The position numbers and the translations under genes are program-made. This document shows, in pieces, positions 36,198 to 46,094 of a stretch of DNA of 64,000 nucleotides; within the stretch, counting starts at the first letter, position 1; the number at the start of each line of letters is the position of its first letter. The stretch covers positions 248,001-312,000 of the forward strand of contig JAHHHL010000001.1 in NCBI GenBank assembly GCA_019359375.1, given 5' to 3'. The notes beneath the pieces were generated by a model. It was not told the origin of the DNA and made no database searches. It saw only the letters and a program-made list of their open reading frames with translations. The DNA comes from Lyngbya sp. HA4199-MV5 (GTDB lineage: Bacteria; Cyanobacteriota; Cyanobacteriia; Leptolyngbyales; Leptolyngbyaceae).

Positions 36198-38936
36198 CTA
36201 TTCATCACGACGCAAAATGACACCCCCTTCTACCGGCGTAATGTCAGAGCCTTCAAAGGTATCAGTGCCGCCTGTCCAGTTAAAGTCGCTGATGCGTAGC
36301 CCGATCGCGCCAATCGCCAGCACCGGGTTGTAGCGCAGTACGATCGCATAGGTACGGCGACTGTATTCCAGAATGTAATCCGTACTGAACTGATTGCTGG
36401 AATCTAAGTTGATCGACGTTTGAAACCCAATCCGAAACGGACCATAGATCTGCTGCGTCACGCCAATGCTGAGAATGCGGGTATCGACCGTGCGATCGAA
36501 CAGAAAGGGCGATTGCCCGCTTCCAATAAATTGAGCATAGCCAATACTGAAGGCAGTGTAGTCAAAGAAGTCACGGGAGAAATGCCCAAATTGCCCACTC
36601 AGCCCGACGCTGGCAATCAGGTTCTGCTGCGTGTCGCCATTGGTATAGGCATTGGCAACGCCTCTCAGCGATACGCCCAAGTTAATGTAGGGTGTAAGCG
36701 GTACGGGGCTGTAGCGTAACCCCTCGGCTTGGGTGGGCGGCAGTGCTTTTCCTTGCCAGAGTGTAAAGCCGCGAGCCAACTGTGCGGTGGCTCCAAACCG
36801 TCCCAGGCTAATCCGATTATTGGTACGTCCAGGTTCTAACAAATCGAGGCGATCAGTATCCGCATTGACGTACTGGAAGCCCACTTGATAGGTGAGTTCA
36901 ATACCAGAGTTGCCTAGAAGAATCTTAGGTGACAGCACGACAGCACCCAGGCTGCTTTGTACCGTTTGAAAGCCCAGGGAGCCGTTAAACAGGCGATCGC
37001 GGTAGCTATAGTCCAGCGCCAAAGTGTGGCTACCGATGATTTGGCGTGCCCGGAGGCTGGCTCGCACATTGTTCTCCAGGTCATTGACATCCAGGGTTGT
37101 GAAGGATGCTTTCCCACGAATGCTGGTAAATGGACCTGGATCAGCATTGACCCCCAACCTGAAGCCAAAGTTTTCTGCCTTGAAGGGATTGCCCCCGTTG
37201 CTCAGCGCCCGCTGTAAGAAGAATTGAGGCGTAAACGTTACCCGCAATGGGGCGGTTGACAGCACGTTAAAACCACGCTCGATGAATAGCCCTCCCCGAT
37301 CTTCATCATCGTAGCCAAAACTGAAGAGTGCAGGCGATCGCTGCCGACGATCGAGGGCAATCACAGGCACAAAAAACGGCAGCGTCAGGCGTTGATCAAA
37401 CACTAAGCGCGGTCGTCTGGTACGTATCTCATCGCGCAGGGGTGATATGCGTGTGAGGGTTGCCTGTTCTGCTTTCAAGACCAGTTCTGGCGGTGAGAAG
37501 GGGTCATTGGTAATTTGAATCTTTTTGGCAACCCAGCCGTCTGGGGTAAAGTCAATCTGGTCGGCTTCAAAGCGTAGCCGCCGAATCTGTCCGCCTTGAG
37601 GCACACCACCGGGCACCCGACTGATATCTCGTCCAAAGCCAATCCCAACCCCAAAGCTGCCAGAACTATTCACGTTTTGCGTGGGTTGAGCAGCCGTCAC
37701 CCGATCACTCACAGGACGGGCGATCGTCACACCTTCATTGTCGCTTCGGGCACCGATCGCCAGATCAGTGCCTGCTTGCGGCAGGAAAATTTCACCTCTG
37801 GCATTCAGGATGCTGCCTGTGCCCTGCACAAAGCTGTATTCCAACCGTTGCCCCCGTAAGACCTGGTTGCCTCGCGTCAAAGCCACATTGCCCTCAGCCA
37901 CCGCCAGCCGATTATCCAGATTCACCTGCACGCGATCGGCATCCAACAGCGCCCCACGGAACCGCATCAAAACTTTCCCTTCAGCCGTAAACACTTTGCG
38001 CTGCTCATCATACTCCTGTCGGTCTGCCGTCAACTCAATGACCGATCCTACACTCGGCGTTTCCCCAGCAGGGGGAGGACTACTTGCGGGGGGCTTTTGT
38101 GGGGTGGGTGGTTGAGTTTCGATGCCAGGGGGTGTGGAGAGCTGTCCAGGAAGAGGCGTGGTTGCTGGGAGCGGAGTGCCTGGGGGTTGATCGAGTGTGG
38201 GGAGGGGTAACAGCAGGGGGGCTTGATCAGAGGCTTGAGCGCGAATTTCTAAACCAGATTTGCCAGGTGTACCCGCTTCTTCCTGTGCAAGCGTTTCCTG
38301 GGCAAACTCATCGACCACGATCGCATCACTTAACCCCGACATCACAGCCGCCTCAGCCGCATTTTGGGTTTGTTGTGTGGTGCCTGACAGAGAGTACACA
38401 ACTGATTTAGAAGCTTCCAGCAGCGTCGCAGCAGGCTGATCTGCAACTTGAAATGGCTCTTTAGGTTTCGGTGAAGGTGCGATCGGTGGAGCTGCTGGTG
38501 GGGGTGCGATCGAGCGATGGAGTGGCAACAACCGGGCATTGGCTAGTGGCTGCCTGTCATCAAACGTAGACGTTTGTGGCTCACGACTGATAGCCGCTTT
38601 CTCGTTGAGCTTCTGCTTTAATGCAGCAGGCTCTACCAGAGGCTTGAAGACTCCAGGCTGCAAGTTTTGCTTTAAGAGATAGCCCGTTGTTGTTGACGTT
38701 CCCAGCAACGAGGCTTGCGACACGGCTGTTTGCTGTCTAAACGTCGCCACAGTGGGTAGGCTTTCCATCGCCGACACAGGTGAACCAACGATACCTGCAT
38801 CGGGTAGCTGATGCTTCGCGGCTGGTGGTGAATTTACGGCTGATGCGATGAGGGGTGCTTGGGGCGGATAACGAACCTCCTGAGAAGGAGTTGTAATCAA
38901 AGCAGGGGGAACAGGGGGCGAAGCCGGATAAGGCAT
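36198..38936 (-). CDS. DUF3769 outer-membrane protein (LptD/OstA-like)
   Basis: A 912-residue protein in which the N-terminal ~270 residues are Pro/Ala/Ser-rich and disordered. An OstA-like segment follows: VIELTADRQEYDEQRKVFTA, EGKVLMRFRGALLDADRVQV, NLDNRLAVAEGNVALTRGNQ. The C-terminal half (about 480-912) has the alternating pattern and aromatic girdle of a beta-barrel (FFLQRALSNGGNPFKAENFG, RGKASFTTLDVNDLENN), ending in DUF3769-type strands. It is probably the cyanobacterial counterpart of the LPS-insertion protein. I see no convincing signal peptide at the annotated start, so the true N-terminus is uncertain. Confidence 0.85.
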   Translation of the reverse strand: MPYPASPPVPPALITTPSQEVRYPPQAPLIASAVNSPPAAKHQLPDAGIVGSPVSAMESLPTVATFRQQTAVSQASLLGTSTTTGYLLKQNLQPGVFKPLVEPAALKQKLNEKAAISREPQTSTFDDRQPLANARLLPLHRSIAPPPAAPPIAPSPKPKEPFQVADQPAATLLEASKSVVYSLSGTTQQTQNAAEAAVMSGLSDAIVVDEFAQETLAQEEAGTPGKSGLEIRAQASDQAPLLLPLPTLDQPPGTPLPATTPLPGQLSTPPGIETQPPTPQKPPASSPPPAGETPSVGSVIELTADRQEYDEQRKVFTAEGKVLMRFRGALLDADRVQVNLDNRLAVAEGNVALTRGNQVLRGQRLEYSFVQGTGSILNARGEIFLPQAGTDLAIGARSDNEGVTIARPVSDRVTAAQPTQNVNSSGSFGVGIGFGRDISRVPGGVPQGGQIRRLRFEADQIDFTPDGWVAKKIQITNDPFSPPELVLKAEQATLTRISPLRDEIRTRRPRLVFDQRLTLPFFVPVIALDRRQRSPALFSFGYDDEDRGGLFIERGFNVLSTAPLRVTFTPQFFLQRALSNGGNPFKAENFGFRLGVNADPGPFTSIRGKASFTTLDVNDLENNVRASLRARQIIGSHTLALDYSYRDRLFNGSLGFQTVQSSLGAVVLSPKILLGNSGIELTYQVGFQYVNADTDRLDLLEPGRTNNRISLGRFGATAQLARGFTLWQGKALPPTQAEGLRYSPVPLTPYINLGVSLRGVANAYTNGDTQQNLIASVGLSGQFGHFSRDFFDYTAFSIGYAQFIGSGQSPFLFDRTVDTRILSIGVTQQIYGPFRIGFQTSINLDSSNQFSTDYILEYSRRTYAIVLRYNPVLAIGAIGLRISDFNWTGGTDTFEGSDITPVEGGVILRRDE

Positions 38937-38990
38937 ATTGCAGCAGTCTCAAACGAATAAGCAACCCCTAAAGATTGCCTCACTTACAAA

Positions 38991-39016
38991 GTAGGGGCAG
39001 CCTACGCTACCCCTAC
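38991..39016 (-). terminator. Hairpin downstream of psbI
   Basis: GTAGGGGCAGC and GCTACCCCTAC form a strong stem with a 4-base loop and one mismatch. On the minus strand it follows the psbI stop by 24 bases and is followed by TTTG. Probably a terminator or 3' stabilising stem-loop. Confidence 0.6.
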
Positions 39017-39040
39017 CGCCATGCTGTACTGAAGCAATGG

Positions 39041-39157
39041 TTACTCTAAATCCCGCTGCTTCGGGTTACGGGCAGGGTCATTAGACAAAAAGCCAAAGAT
39101 GAACAGCGCAACAAAGAAGGCAACCACAATATAAACGGCAATTTTGAGAGTGACCAT
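39041..39157 (-). CDS. psbI: Photosystem II reaction centre protein I
   Basis: A 38-residue single-pass thylakoid protein, too short for a usual gene scan. The translation [20 protein letters not shown] followed by [18 protein letters not shown] matches PsbI over its whole length, including the conserved FLSxDPxRNP C-terminus. PsbI assembles early with D1 beside CP43. The start ATG is at 39157 with GGAG about ten bases upstream on the minus strand. It is monocistronic with a terminator-like hairpin after it. Confidence 0.97.
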   Translation of the reverse strand: MVTLKIAVYIVVAFFVALFIFGFLSNDPARNPKQRDLE

Positions 39158-39633
39158 ACCAATAGCTCCAGAAGTATCAAAAACAGCAATCCGCCCACAG
39201 CACTAGATCACTCTCCTTATCATACAGAACTGAGGTTCCGTTTTAGCTGTGTGCTTACTTCCGTCATGCCTCTGATGCAACCCAGTCTTTCTGCACGATA
39301 TAAAGCTACCGTAAGTACTCCAACAAAGATTCCATAAATACTATTAATTCCTTCTCAAGGGTTTTTGAAGAGAACGTAGGATTGATGGCAATTGTTTCCC
39401 GGTAGGATGACGGTGTGACGATCGCCCCCATCCCTGTCACCTAGAATTTGAGAACATTAAGACCGACGAAAAACGTTTCCATTCAGAACCAGCAGGGTAT
39501 TACCTTCTCTCATCTTTCGCCCTGCACCCCTTAAATCTGGATCATTTTCGACGCGATCGTTTTACTCCAACGAGGGTTATTCAAGCGATCGTGCTCCTTT
39601 CGCGGCTGTCAGTATGAACGTTAAGGTAAACCT
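39158..39633. other. Intergenic region between psbI and a glycosyltransferase
   Basis: About 475 bases containing divergent promoters. It is comparatively AT-rich at 39300-39370. I see no RNA gene, repeat or convincing frame here. Confidence 0.5.
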
Positions 39634-40842
39634 GTGATACAAAGCCCTTTGAGCGGACAACCCGCTTCTAACCTTAACTCCACCAAACGCTATCGGTTTG
39701 GGATTGTGTTGAGCGTTGGCATGGGCAACATGACCCGCTACCTCAATTTCCGCAAGTATGCCGAGCGCGATCCAGAGGTCGATCTGCTTTGGGCACCTGT
39801 GAAACACTTTATTGCCCCAGAAGAGCCAAACCCGTTCAAATATTTGCCAGATCCCTTCTACACACGAGCCGTCATTCTGTATCAGTCTTCTCCGGTGTTG
39901 AAGCAGATGCATCAGTTAGATGTCGTGCTGTTTCACATGTTTGAAGCTTACGTCTTTGCCTGTTGTCGCAGCCTGATCTATAAACAGCCGCTGATCATCT
40001 GGAATAATGACGATCCTCCAGTCGTTGACCCCTATACCTATCCGATTTATCCCAAAGATTTCAACAAGTCACTCCGGCGACACCGCTTTCGGTTAGGGCT
40101 TGACGTGTGGTGTGCTAAGCGAGCCGCCGCGTTTATTCCCTGGTCTGCGTGGGGTGAGAAGATCTGGGTAAACGAGTGCGGTATGCCCCGTGAGAAGGTG
40201 CAGACGATCCATCCAGGCTTAGACCTTGAGCACTGGACAGCCATCGATCGCCCTCCCCTAGCTCCCGACGCAAAACCCAAGATTCTGTTTGTGGGCGGAG
40301 ACTTCGAGCGCAAAGGGGGCGATCGGCTGCTCAATGTCTTCAGCGAACAGTTTGCCGATCGTGCAGAGTTGCATCTAGTCACCAAGGAACCACCCGCAAC
40401 TACGCTGCCAAATGTATACGTCTACACGGATATTGGTCCCAACGACGATCGACTTGCCCAGTTGTATGCCAGAGCCGATCTCTTTGTATTGCCTACCACT
40501 GCCGATCTTTCACCCTGGGCGTATTTAGAAGCAATGGCATCGGGTTGTGCGGTGATTAGTACAGGCGTTGGCGGCGTAGGGGATATGGTACGTCACAATG
40601 AAACAGGGTTGATTGTGCCTGTCGGCGATGAGGCAGCTTTGGCGGAGGCAATCCGATCGCTGTTAGACAATCCCACCCTGCGTCGTCAAATGGGCACCCA
40701 GGGGCGCAAGGTTGTGGAACGTGATTTTAACGCCGCGATTAATGTGCCGCGCATGTTAGATGTGATGAAGAAAGTAGCCGATCGTAAACGCATGATCCAA
40801 CCAACCGCTGAGTCCAGCGATCGCTTGCAGAGAGGCGATTGA
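39634..40842 (+). CDS. Glycosyltransferase family 4-like protein
   Basis: A 402-residue GT-B glycosyltransferase starting GTG (MIQSPLSGQPASNLNSTKRY). The C-terminal Rossmann domain is clear: KILFVGGDFERKGGDRLLNV, a nucleotide-sugar site, DRLAQLYARADLFVLPTTAD and LEAMASGCAVISTGVGGVGD (the E-x7-E-like site region), NETGLIVPVGDEAALAEAIR. The N-terminal acceptor domain has RYLNFRKYAERDPEVDLLWA. Probably builds a surface polysaccharide; donor and acceptor unknown. Context with gmd and HpsE-like genes points to exopolysaccharide. Confidence 0.9.
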   Translation: MIQSPLSGQPASNLNSTKRYRFGIVLSVGMGNMTRYLNFRKYAERDPEVDLLWAPVKHFIAPEEPNPFKYLPDPFYTRAVILYQSSPVLKQMHQLDVVLFHMFEAYVFACCRSLIYKQPLIIWNNDDPPVVDPYTYPIYPKDFNKSLRRHRFRLGLDVWCAKRAAAFIPWSAWGEKIWVNECGMPREKVQTIHPGLDLEHWTAIDRPPLAPDAKPKILFVGGDFERKGGDRLLNVFSEQFADRAELHLVTKEPPATTLPNVYVYTDIGPNDDRLAQLYARADLFVLPTTADLSPWAYLEAMASGCAVISTGVGGVGDMVRHNETGLIVPVGDEAALAEAIRSLLDNPTLRRQMGTQGRKVVERDFNAAINVPRMLDVMKKVADRKRMIQPTAESSDRLQRGD

Positions 40843-40921
40843 GATCTGTGGCACGATCTCGTGAGCTAACTCCTTAGGATCATGGATTAACTAACATCGA
40901 CAAAGCCGATCGTAAGGGCTT

Positions 40922-40959
40922 AGCATACCCTACGGGAAGCAAGCTACGGCAGGTATGCT
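40922..40959 (+). terminator. Possible terminator after the glycosyltransferase
   Basis: AGCATACC and GGTATGCT form an 8-base stem around a 22-base loop, about 80 bases past the stop, followed by TTCGG rather than a long T run. Weak evidence; may be a dispersed palindrome instead. Confidence 0.35.
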
Positions 40960-41048
40960 TTCGGTGATGGTAAAGGGTTTCTCCCACATGCTAAACCCCT
41001 ACAGTTTGCATCGGGTTTATTTTGTTCTCGTTCCTTAGAAACCTTGAC

Positions 41049-42020
41049 CTAATCCTTGTAGGGCTGCACAGCAGGCGTTTGGAACGAGCTAAGCAGCACA
41101 TTGAGCTTGTACTGAAAGAGGCAGGCTTTCGCCAGATCCGTCGCAAACTGATTTCTGTATTGCAGGTAATACAACCCCACCCGCCAAGCGCTCAACAGTA
41201 CATAAAACGGGGTAAACAAGGGCATCAGCGGGCGCTGCCAGGGATGCAACTTCGCGTAACGGCAAGAATGCGCGGCTAACCCACCACTTTGAGCCAGCCG
41301 CAGCAGATACTCACGCTCAAAGCGTCTGGGCGGCAGGTGGTGCCACACTTCCATCTTGGGGTTGTGCCACAGTTCCCAGTGGCTACTTTGGATGTAGAGC
41401 ATCACCTCAATGTCTTCCGCATTGGCAATCATTGTTTTCCAGGTTTCATCCCGCCCCTTCAGTCGGCGCTGCTGTGGTACGGCTTCCTGCCATGCCTGCT
41501 TACGAATCACGCAACCGGGACCGTTCGGAGCCATGCCTCGCCTTGTGAAACGAAAGGGAACCGCGCCGCGCTCTTCTACTGCCAGCAGAAATTTGATCTG
41601 ATGAAACTCTGGTGGGGGTGGCGCATCCAGCTTGGCAAAAATATTACCGCCATACGCTCCTGCTTCAGGATGTTCTAATCCAAAGCGATAGGCTTCTGCT
41701 ACCCAGTTTGGAGCGGGATAGTTGTCGTCATCCAGAAAGCCAACGAGACTCTCACTCTCCGCCGCTTGCATGGCACGATCGCGGGCAAAAGCGCTGCCCT
41801 GTCGAGGTTCCGAAACCCAGCGCAATTGACTGTCCGATCGCCACCGTTGGGCATATTCATCCACCACCGCTGTCGTGCGATCGGTGCTGTTGTTATCGAC
41901 CACCAGCACTTCCCACTGAATCCCTTCCGTGTCCGTTTGAGTTAGAAGGCGATCGAGTACCTCTGGCAGACGCATCTCGGCGTTGTACGTGCGGATGGCA
42001 ACCGTAAAATCAATTGGCAT
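41049..42020 (-). CDS. hpsE: Glycosyltransferase family 2, HpsE-like
   Basis: A 323-residue GT-A transferase starting MPIDFTVAIRTYNAEMRLPE. The GT2 features are VAIRTYN, EVLVVDNNSTDRT, and the metal-binding site VGFLDDDNYPAPNW. The C-terminal half has FEREYLLRLAQSGGLAAHSC and hydrophobic stretches. It resembles the HpsE proteins of hormogonium polysaccharide loci, involved in motility and biofilm slime in filamentous cyanobacteria; the other hps genes are not in the window, so the symbol is tentative. Confidence 0.85.
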   Translation of the reverse strand: MPIDFTVAIRTYNAEMRLPEVLDRLLTQTDTEGIQWEVLVVDNNSTDRTTAVVDEYAQRWRSDSQLRWVSEPRQGSAFARDRAMQAAESESLVGFLDDDNYPAPNWVAEAYRFGLEHPEAGAYGGNIFAKLDAPPPPEFHQIKFLLAVEERGAVPFRFTRRGMAPNGPGCVIRKQAWQEAVPQQRRLKGRDETWKTMIANAEDIEVMLYIQSSHWELWHNPKMEVWHHLPPRRFEREYLLRLAQSGGLAAHSCRYAKLHPWQRPLMPLFTPFYVLLSAWRVGLYYLQYRNQFATDLAKACLFQYKLNVLLSSFQTPAVQPYKD

Positions 42021-42230
42021 GGCAGGCGATCGGCAAAGACCTTTATCATTATGAATACCCAGAACGGGAACGCTTTACCCTTGCCGTTTCTTCATAAAGG
42101 CACCGTTCCTCGTAAAGCTTTGTTAAAGAGCAGTGTGAAGCATCAGGTGTTGGGACAAGCGGTGCGTGTGCAACCCAACGGCTCATAACAGTAGTCTGTG
42201 TATTGAAACCTACTACAAAAAAGCTTCGCT

Positions 42231-42803
42231 ATGGTTAATCCATTCCGCCCGTCTATGCTTGGCGATCGTCCATTCTGGTTTGCAAAGCTGCTTTCAGCGC
42301 TACCAGTCTTTAGTGCAACGATCGCTTTCGCAGCGATGTGTTGGCTGATATTCCCTGCTTCAGCGTCTGCATCACCGTTGCCGCCTGCGCCGATCGTCGG
42401 TGCAATCCTCTCCTTTCCAGGCACCCGACCTGCCAATCTGGGGGTGGCAGATGGTCAATTTGCGCCCTGCCCCACCACTCCAAATTGTGTCAGCAGCCAG
42501 AGCCAGGAGCGAGAAAACGCGATCGCCCCCTTCCGCTACACCACCTCACTCGAAGCCGCCTTCGATAAACTGAAAACCATCCTTGCCGCCCAGCCCAGAG
42601 TCAGTATCTTGACGACAACCAACGATTACATCCGCACTGAATTCACCCTGCCGATCGTCGGGTTTGTGGACGATGTGGAGTTTTATCTCGATCGCAAAGC
42701 CAACGTCATCCAGGTTCGTTCTGCTTCCCGCCTGGGCGAGTCGGATTTAGGAGTCAATCGCAAGCGCGTTGAGACACTGAGGGAGAAGTGGGGGGAGGGA
42801 TAA
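42231..42803 (+). CDS. DUF1499 family secreted protein
   Basis: A 190-residue protein starting MVNPFRPSMLGDRPFWFAKL with a signal/anchor at about residues 22-45 ending in ASASPLPPA. The DUF1499 core follows: CPTTPNCVSSQ with a pair of cysteines, then FDKLKTILAAQPRVSILTTT, NDYIRTEFTLPIVGFVDDVE and SASRLGESDLGVNRKRVETL. Family members are common in cyanobacteria and plastids; the function is unknown. Probably exported or lumenal. Confidence 0.88.
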   Translation: MVNPFRPSMLGDRPFWFAKLLSALPVFSATIAFAAMCWLIFPASASASPLPPAPIVGAILSFPGTRPANLGVADGQFAPCPTTPNCVSSQSQERENAIAPFRYTTSLEAAFDKLKTILAAQPRVSILTTTNDYIRTEFTLPIVGFVDDVEFYLDRKANVIQVRSASRLGESDLGVNRKRVETLREKWGEG

Positions 42804-42960
42804 GGGATGAGGGATGAAGAGTGAAGAGTGAAGGGTTGATTGAGCAGTCAGCAGTCAGCAGTCAGCTTTTTAGCCTTTAGCCTTCATCCTTTTCCCCTTT
42901 CCCTTTCCCTTCTGCCCTTTCCCCCTTCTGCCTCCTGCCCTCTGCCTTCTGCCTTCCTCC
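42804..42960. repeat. Low-complexity repeat block
   Basis: GGATGAGGGATGAAGAGTGA purine-rich units, then CAGTCAGCAGTCAGC and a long pyrimidine-rich CCTTTAGCCTTCATCC / CTTCTGCCTCCTGCCCTCTG tract. It fills most of the gap between the DUF1499 gene and the TPR gene. Confidence 0.8.
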
Positions 42961-43066
42961 CCGCAAACCTACGTAGCCAATAACCCTCACGTCTCCGAGA
43001 AATAACGGAGCTACAGTTCATCGCCTGTGGCTATAGTTGAGCGGTACTGCTACCGATCCCCCCGTT

Positions 43067-45754
43067 ATGAATGCCGAAGCGTTCTTGAATCAAGGGTTAG
43101 CGAAGGCGCAAAAAGGTGACTACAAGGGAGCCATTGCCGACCTGACCGAAGCCATCCAGCTTTACCCCAAGTATGCCGGGGCGTTTTTGCATCGCGGGAA
43201 TGCGCGGCTGGCATTGCACGACCACAAGGGCGCGATCGCCGATTTTGACGACGTGTTGCAGATCAATCCCAACATTGCCGAGGCATACATGGGACGCGGG
43301 ACAGCGCTGGCTCATGCCGGGAATAAGCAGGGTGCCGTGACAAATTTCAATCAAGCGCTTCAGCTTAAACCCAAAGCTCCGGCTGTGTATGTCCAGCGGG
43401 GCATGGTACGGGCGGATCTCAACGATCCGACTGGTGCGTTAGAGGATTTCAATCAGGCATTGCAGCTTGCACCCAACGCGGTGTCTGCTTACATTCAGCG
43501 AGGCATTGTGCGATCGGCCACAAACGATCCATCAGGAGCGCTAGAAGACTTCAACCAGGCGCTACAGCTTGCACCCAACGCGATCGCCGCTTACGTCCAG
43601 CGCGGGATTGCCTATGCCGAACGGGGCGAACCAGAACGGGCGATCGCGGATTTTGATCAGGCGCTACAAATTAATCCCAATGCCGCGAATGTGTACGTGC
43701 AGCGGGGCATCGTGCGGGCGAAACAGAAAGATCCGTTGAGCGCGATCGCCGACTTCAATCATGCCCTGAAGCTCAACCCCAATTTTTTAGCCGCCTACGT
43801 GCAGCGAGGGTTGGTGCGATCGACGTTAGGTGATGCTCAAGGTGCCCTGGACGACTTCAATCGGGGACTCAAACTGAACCCTCACGCGATTTCGGCGTAT
43901 CTGCAACGGGGCATTGCCTGTGCCGCACTGGGCAACAAACCAAAAGCACTGGAAGACTTCAACCGGGCGCTGGAATTAGATCCTGGTTCTGTTGAGGCAC
44001 TGGTCAACCGAGGCAAAATTCACGCTGAACTGGGCGATCGAGAAGCCGCGATCGCCGACTTTACGCATGCCCTGAAGCTGAACCCCAACACCCCTAACGC
44101 CCATCTGTATCGCAGCGTGATGCAGCTTGAACTGGACGATCGCCAGAAAGCCTCCGAAGACTTCAACCTGGCGGTACAAATGTTGCCCAATGCCGCCGAT
44201 GCCTACATTGAGCGTGGGCTGTTTCGTGCTCTCATTGGCAACCACCATGCTGCCCTCGAAGACTTCAACCGCTGCCTGCGGATGCATTCGGATTCTGCGG
44301 CTGGCTACCTGCAACGCGGACTTTTGAGAACAACGCTGGGTGAACTGGACGGCGCGATCGCAGACTTCGACCAGGCGATTCGCCTTGACCCCAGTTCTGA
44401 TAGCGCGTACCTGCATCGAGGCTTGTTGAAAGCACGGCTGACCGACTTTGAAGGAGCCTTAGCCGATTTGAACTATGCCATCCAGCATGATCCCAACCTG
44501 GTCGATGCCTACATCAACCGGGGTGCAATTCACCTCAAACTGGGCAACACAGAAGCGGCTGAGGCTGATCTGCAAGCGTTGCTCACCATCAGCCCGAACC
44601 CTGCGACGGCGGCGCTCAATCGTGGGCTGGTGCTGGTCAAACTGGGTCAGGAAGAAGGCGCGATCGCGGACTTCAATCACGCGCTACAGGTTAACCCAAC
44701 CACCATCGGCGCACATCTCAATCGGGGCATCCTCCTGGCGGCTCTGAGCGATCAGCAAACCGCCCTCACCGATTTCAACCAGGAACTCAACATCAATCCG
44801 TCGTCTGCGGAAGCATTGGTACAGCGAGGCATTTTGCTGGCAGAACTGGGTGAAACCGCGATGGCGTTGCAGGATTTTGATCAGGCGCTCAAGCTCAATC
44901 CCCGCCTGCCTGTTGCCCGGTTCCAGCGCGGCAAATTGCACACTGAGGTTGGGACTCCTCAAGCCGCGATCGCCGATCTTCACCCCATTCTCACCAGCAA
45001 AGCCGCTTCCATTCCTGCCTACGTGCAGCGCGGACTGGCGCACCTGGAACTGGGCAAGCGCAAACCTGCAATGGATGATTTTGGTGAAGCCCTACGCCTC
45101 CAACCCAAATCGCCTGAAGATTATCTGTATCTAGGCATCGCGCATACCCAACAGGGCGAACCCCGCGCCACCGAGGACGATTTCAATCAAGCCGTCGAAA
45201 GCAGCCTTTATCCCGTCAAAACCTGCCTCCAGCGGGGCATTCTGCAAGCCAAACTCGGCAATAAAGTCGGCGCACTGACCGATTTTGACTACGTGGTGCA
45301 GGTGAATCCTAACTTGCCAACCGTGTATCTGCATCGCGGCATCGTCCGAGCAATGAATGCCGATACCGAAGGCGCGATCGCCGATTTCACCCAGGTCGCC
45401 CACCTCTATCCCACCTCTACCGCTACTGCCATCCATCACAGCGCCATCCAGATTATCCTGGGTGATGCGACTGCCGCAACTCAGGCGTTAGAGCAAGCCA
45501 TGCAAAACGGCACTACGTCCGCTGATGCCTTCTACCAGCGAGGCTTAGTGCGCGCAACCCTGGCAGACAATAAAGGAGCCGTTGCCGATTTTGATGCCGC
45601 GATCGCCGCCAACCCCAACTTCGCCGCCGCCTACTTCAAACGCAGCAAACTACGATCGACCTTGGGTGATCAAGAAGGTGCCGAAGTCGATACGCAACGG
45701 GTTACAGAACTCACTGCCCATCTGGTGATTGTAACCAAAGAAGCCGATCGCTGA
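43067..45754 (+). CDS. Giant tetratricopeptide repeat (TPR) protein
   Basis: An 895-residue protein made almost wholly of about 26 TPR units of 34 residues, each close to A..DF..AL.LNP....AY..RG. Examples: AIADFDQALQINPNAANVYV, GALEDFNQALQLAPNAVSAY, AIADFTHALKLNPNTPNAHL. No signal peptide, membrane segment or enzymatic domain is seen, so it is probably a cytoplasmic scaffold. The ATG at 43067 is preferred over the TTG at 43037. Many repeats contain an in-frame GCGATCGC (Ala-Ile-Ala), so HIP1 octamers accumulate here. A role is not known. Confidence 0.9.
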   Translation: MNAEAFLNQGLAKAQKGDYKGAIADLTEAIQLYPKYAGAFLHRGNARLALHDHKGAIADFDDVLQINPNIAEAYMGRGTALAHAGNKQGAVTNFNQALQLKPKAPAVYVQRGMVRADLNDPTGALEDFNQALQLAPNAVSAYIQRGIVRSATNDPSGALEDFNQALQLAPNAIAAYVQRGIAYAERGEPERAIADFDQALQINPNAANVYVQRGIVRAKQKDPLSAIADFNHALKLNPNFLAAYVQRGLVRSTLGDAQGALDDFNRGLKLNPHAISAYLQRGIACAALGNKPKALEDFNRALELDPGSVEALVNRGKIHAELGDREAAIADFTHALKLNPNTPNAHLYRSVMQLELDDRQKASEDFNLAVQMLPNAADAYIERGLFRALIGNHHAALEDFNRCLRMHSDSAAGYLQRGLLRTTLGELDGAIADFDQAIRLDPSSDSAYLHRGLLKARLTDFEGALADLNYAIQHDPNLVDAYINRGAIHLKLGNTEAAEADLQALLTISPNPATAALNRGLVLVKLGQEEGAIADFNHALQVNPTTIGAHLNRGILLAALSDQQTALTDFNQELNINPSSAEALVQRGILLAELGETAMALQDFDQALKLNPRLPVARFQRGKLHTEVGTPQAAIADLHPILTSKAASIPAYVQRGLAHLELGKRKPAMDDFGEALRLQPKSPEDYLYLGIAHTQQGEPRATEDDFNQAVESSLYPVKTCLQRGILQAKLGNKVGALTDFDYVVQVNPNLPTVYLHRGIVRAMNADTEGAIADFTQVAHLYPTSTATAIHHSAIQIILGDATAATQALEQAMQNGTTSADAFYQRGLVRATLADNKGAVADFDAAIAANPNFAAAYFKRSKLRSTLGDQEGAEVDTQRVTELTAHLVIVTKEADR

Positions 45755-46094
45755 CCGTTTTGTGTTACGAGGCTTGAGGTTAACTGTTGAGGAAATGTAT
45801 TGAAAGTTGTTGGCAAGACGAACTTGCTAGAGTTCCGAGATTTTTTTGCCGTAGCTTAGCCCTTTTATTTAGACTAATGTCGCAAGTAGTGCTTTTTAAC
45901 GAAAAATTCCCAGAATTAGACACTACCAGTAGCATTTTTAGAATTAGTCCAAACTCCAGTTAGCCAAAAGCTTTTATAGTACAAAGAAACTATAAAGCAT
46001 AAGAGTTTTCATAGCTTTTGTTGCAAAAAATGTATAAGCTGGTCATATACGACTATCCGTCTTCCTAAGACTTCGCAATAAGGAGGTGAGCTTA
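45755..46094. other. AT-rich intergenic region
   Basis: About 340 AT-rich bases between the TPR gene and the Panacea-type pair. No gene or repeat is recognised. AGGAGG at 46081-46086 lies eight bases before the GTG at 46095 and is a strong ribosome binding site that fixes that start. Confidence 0.6.
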
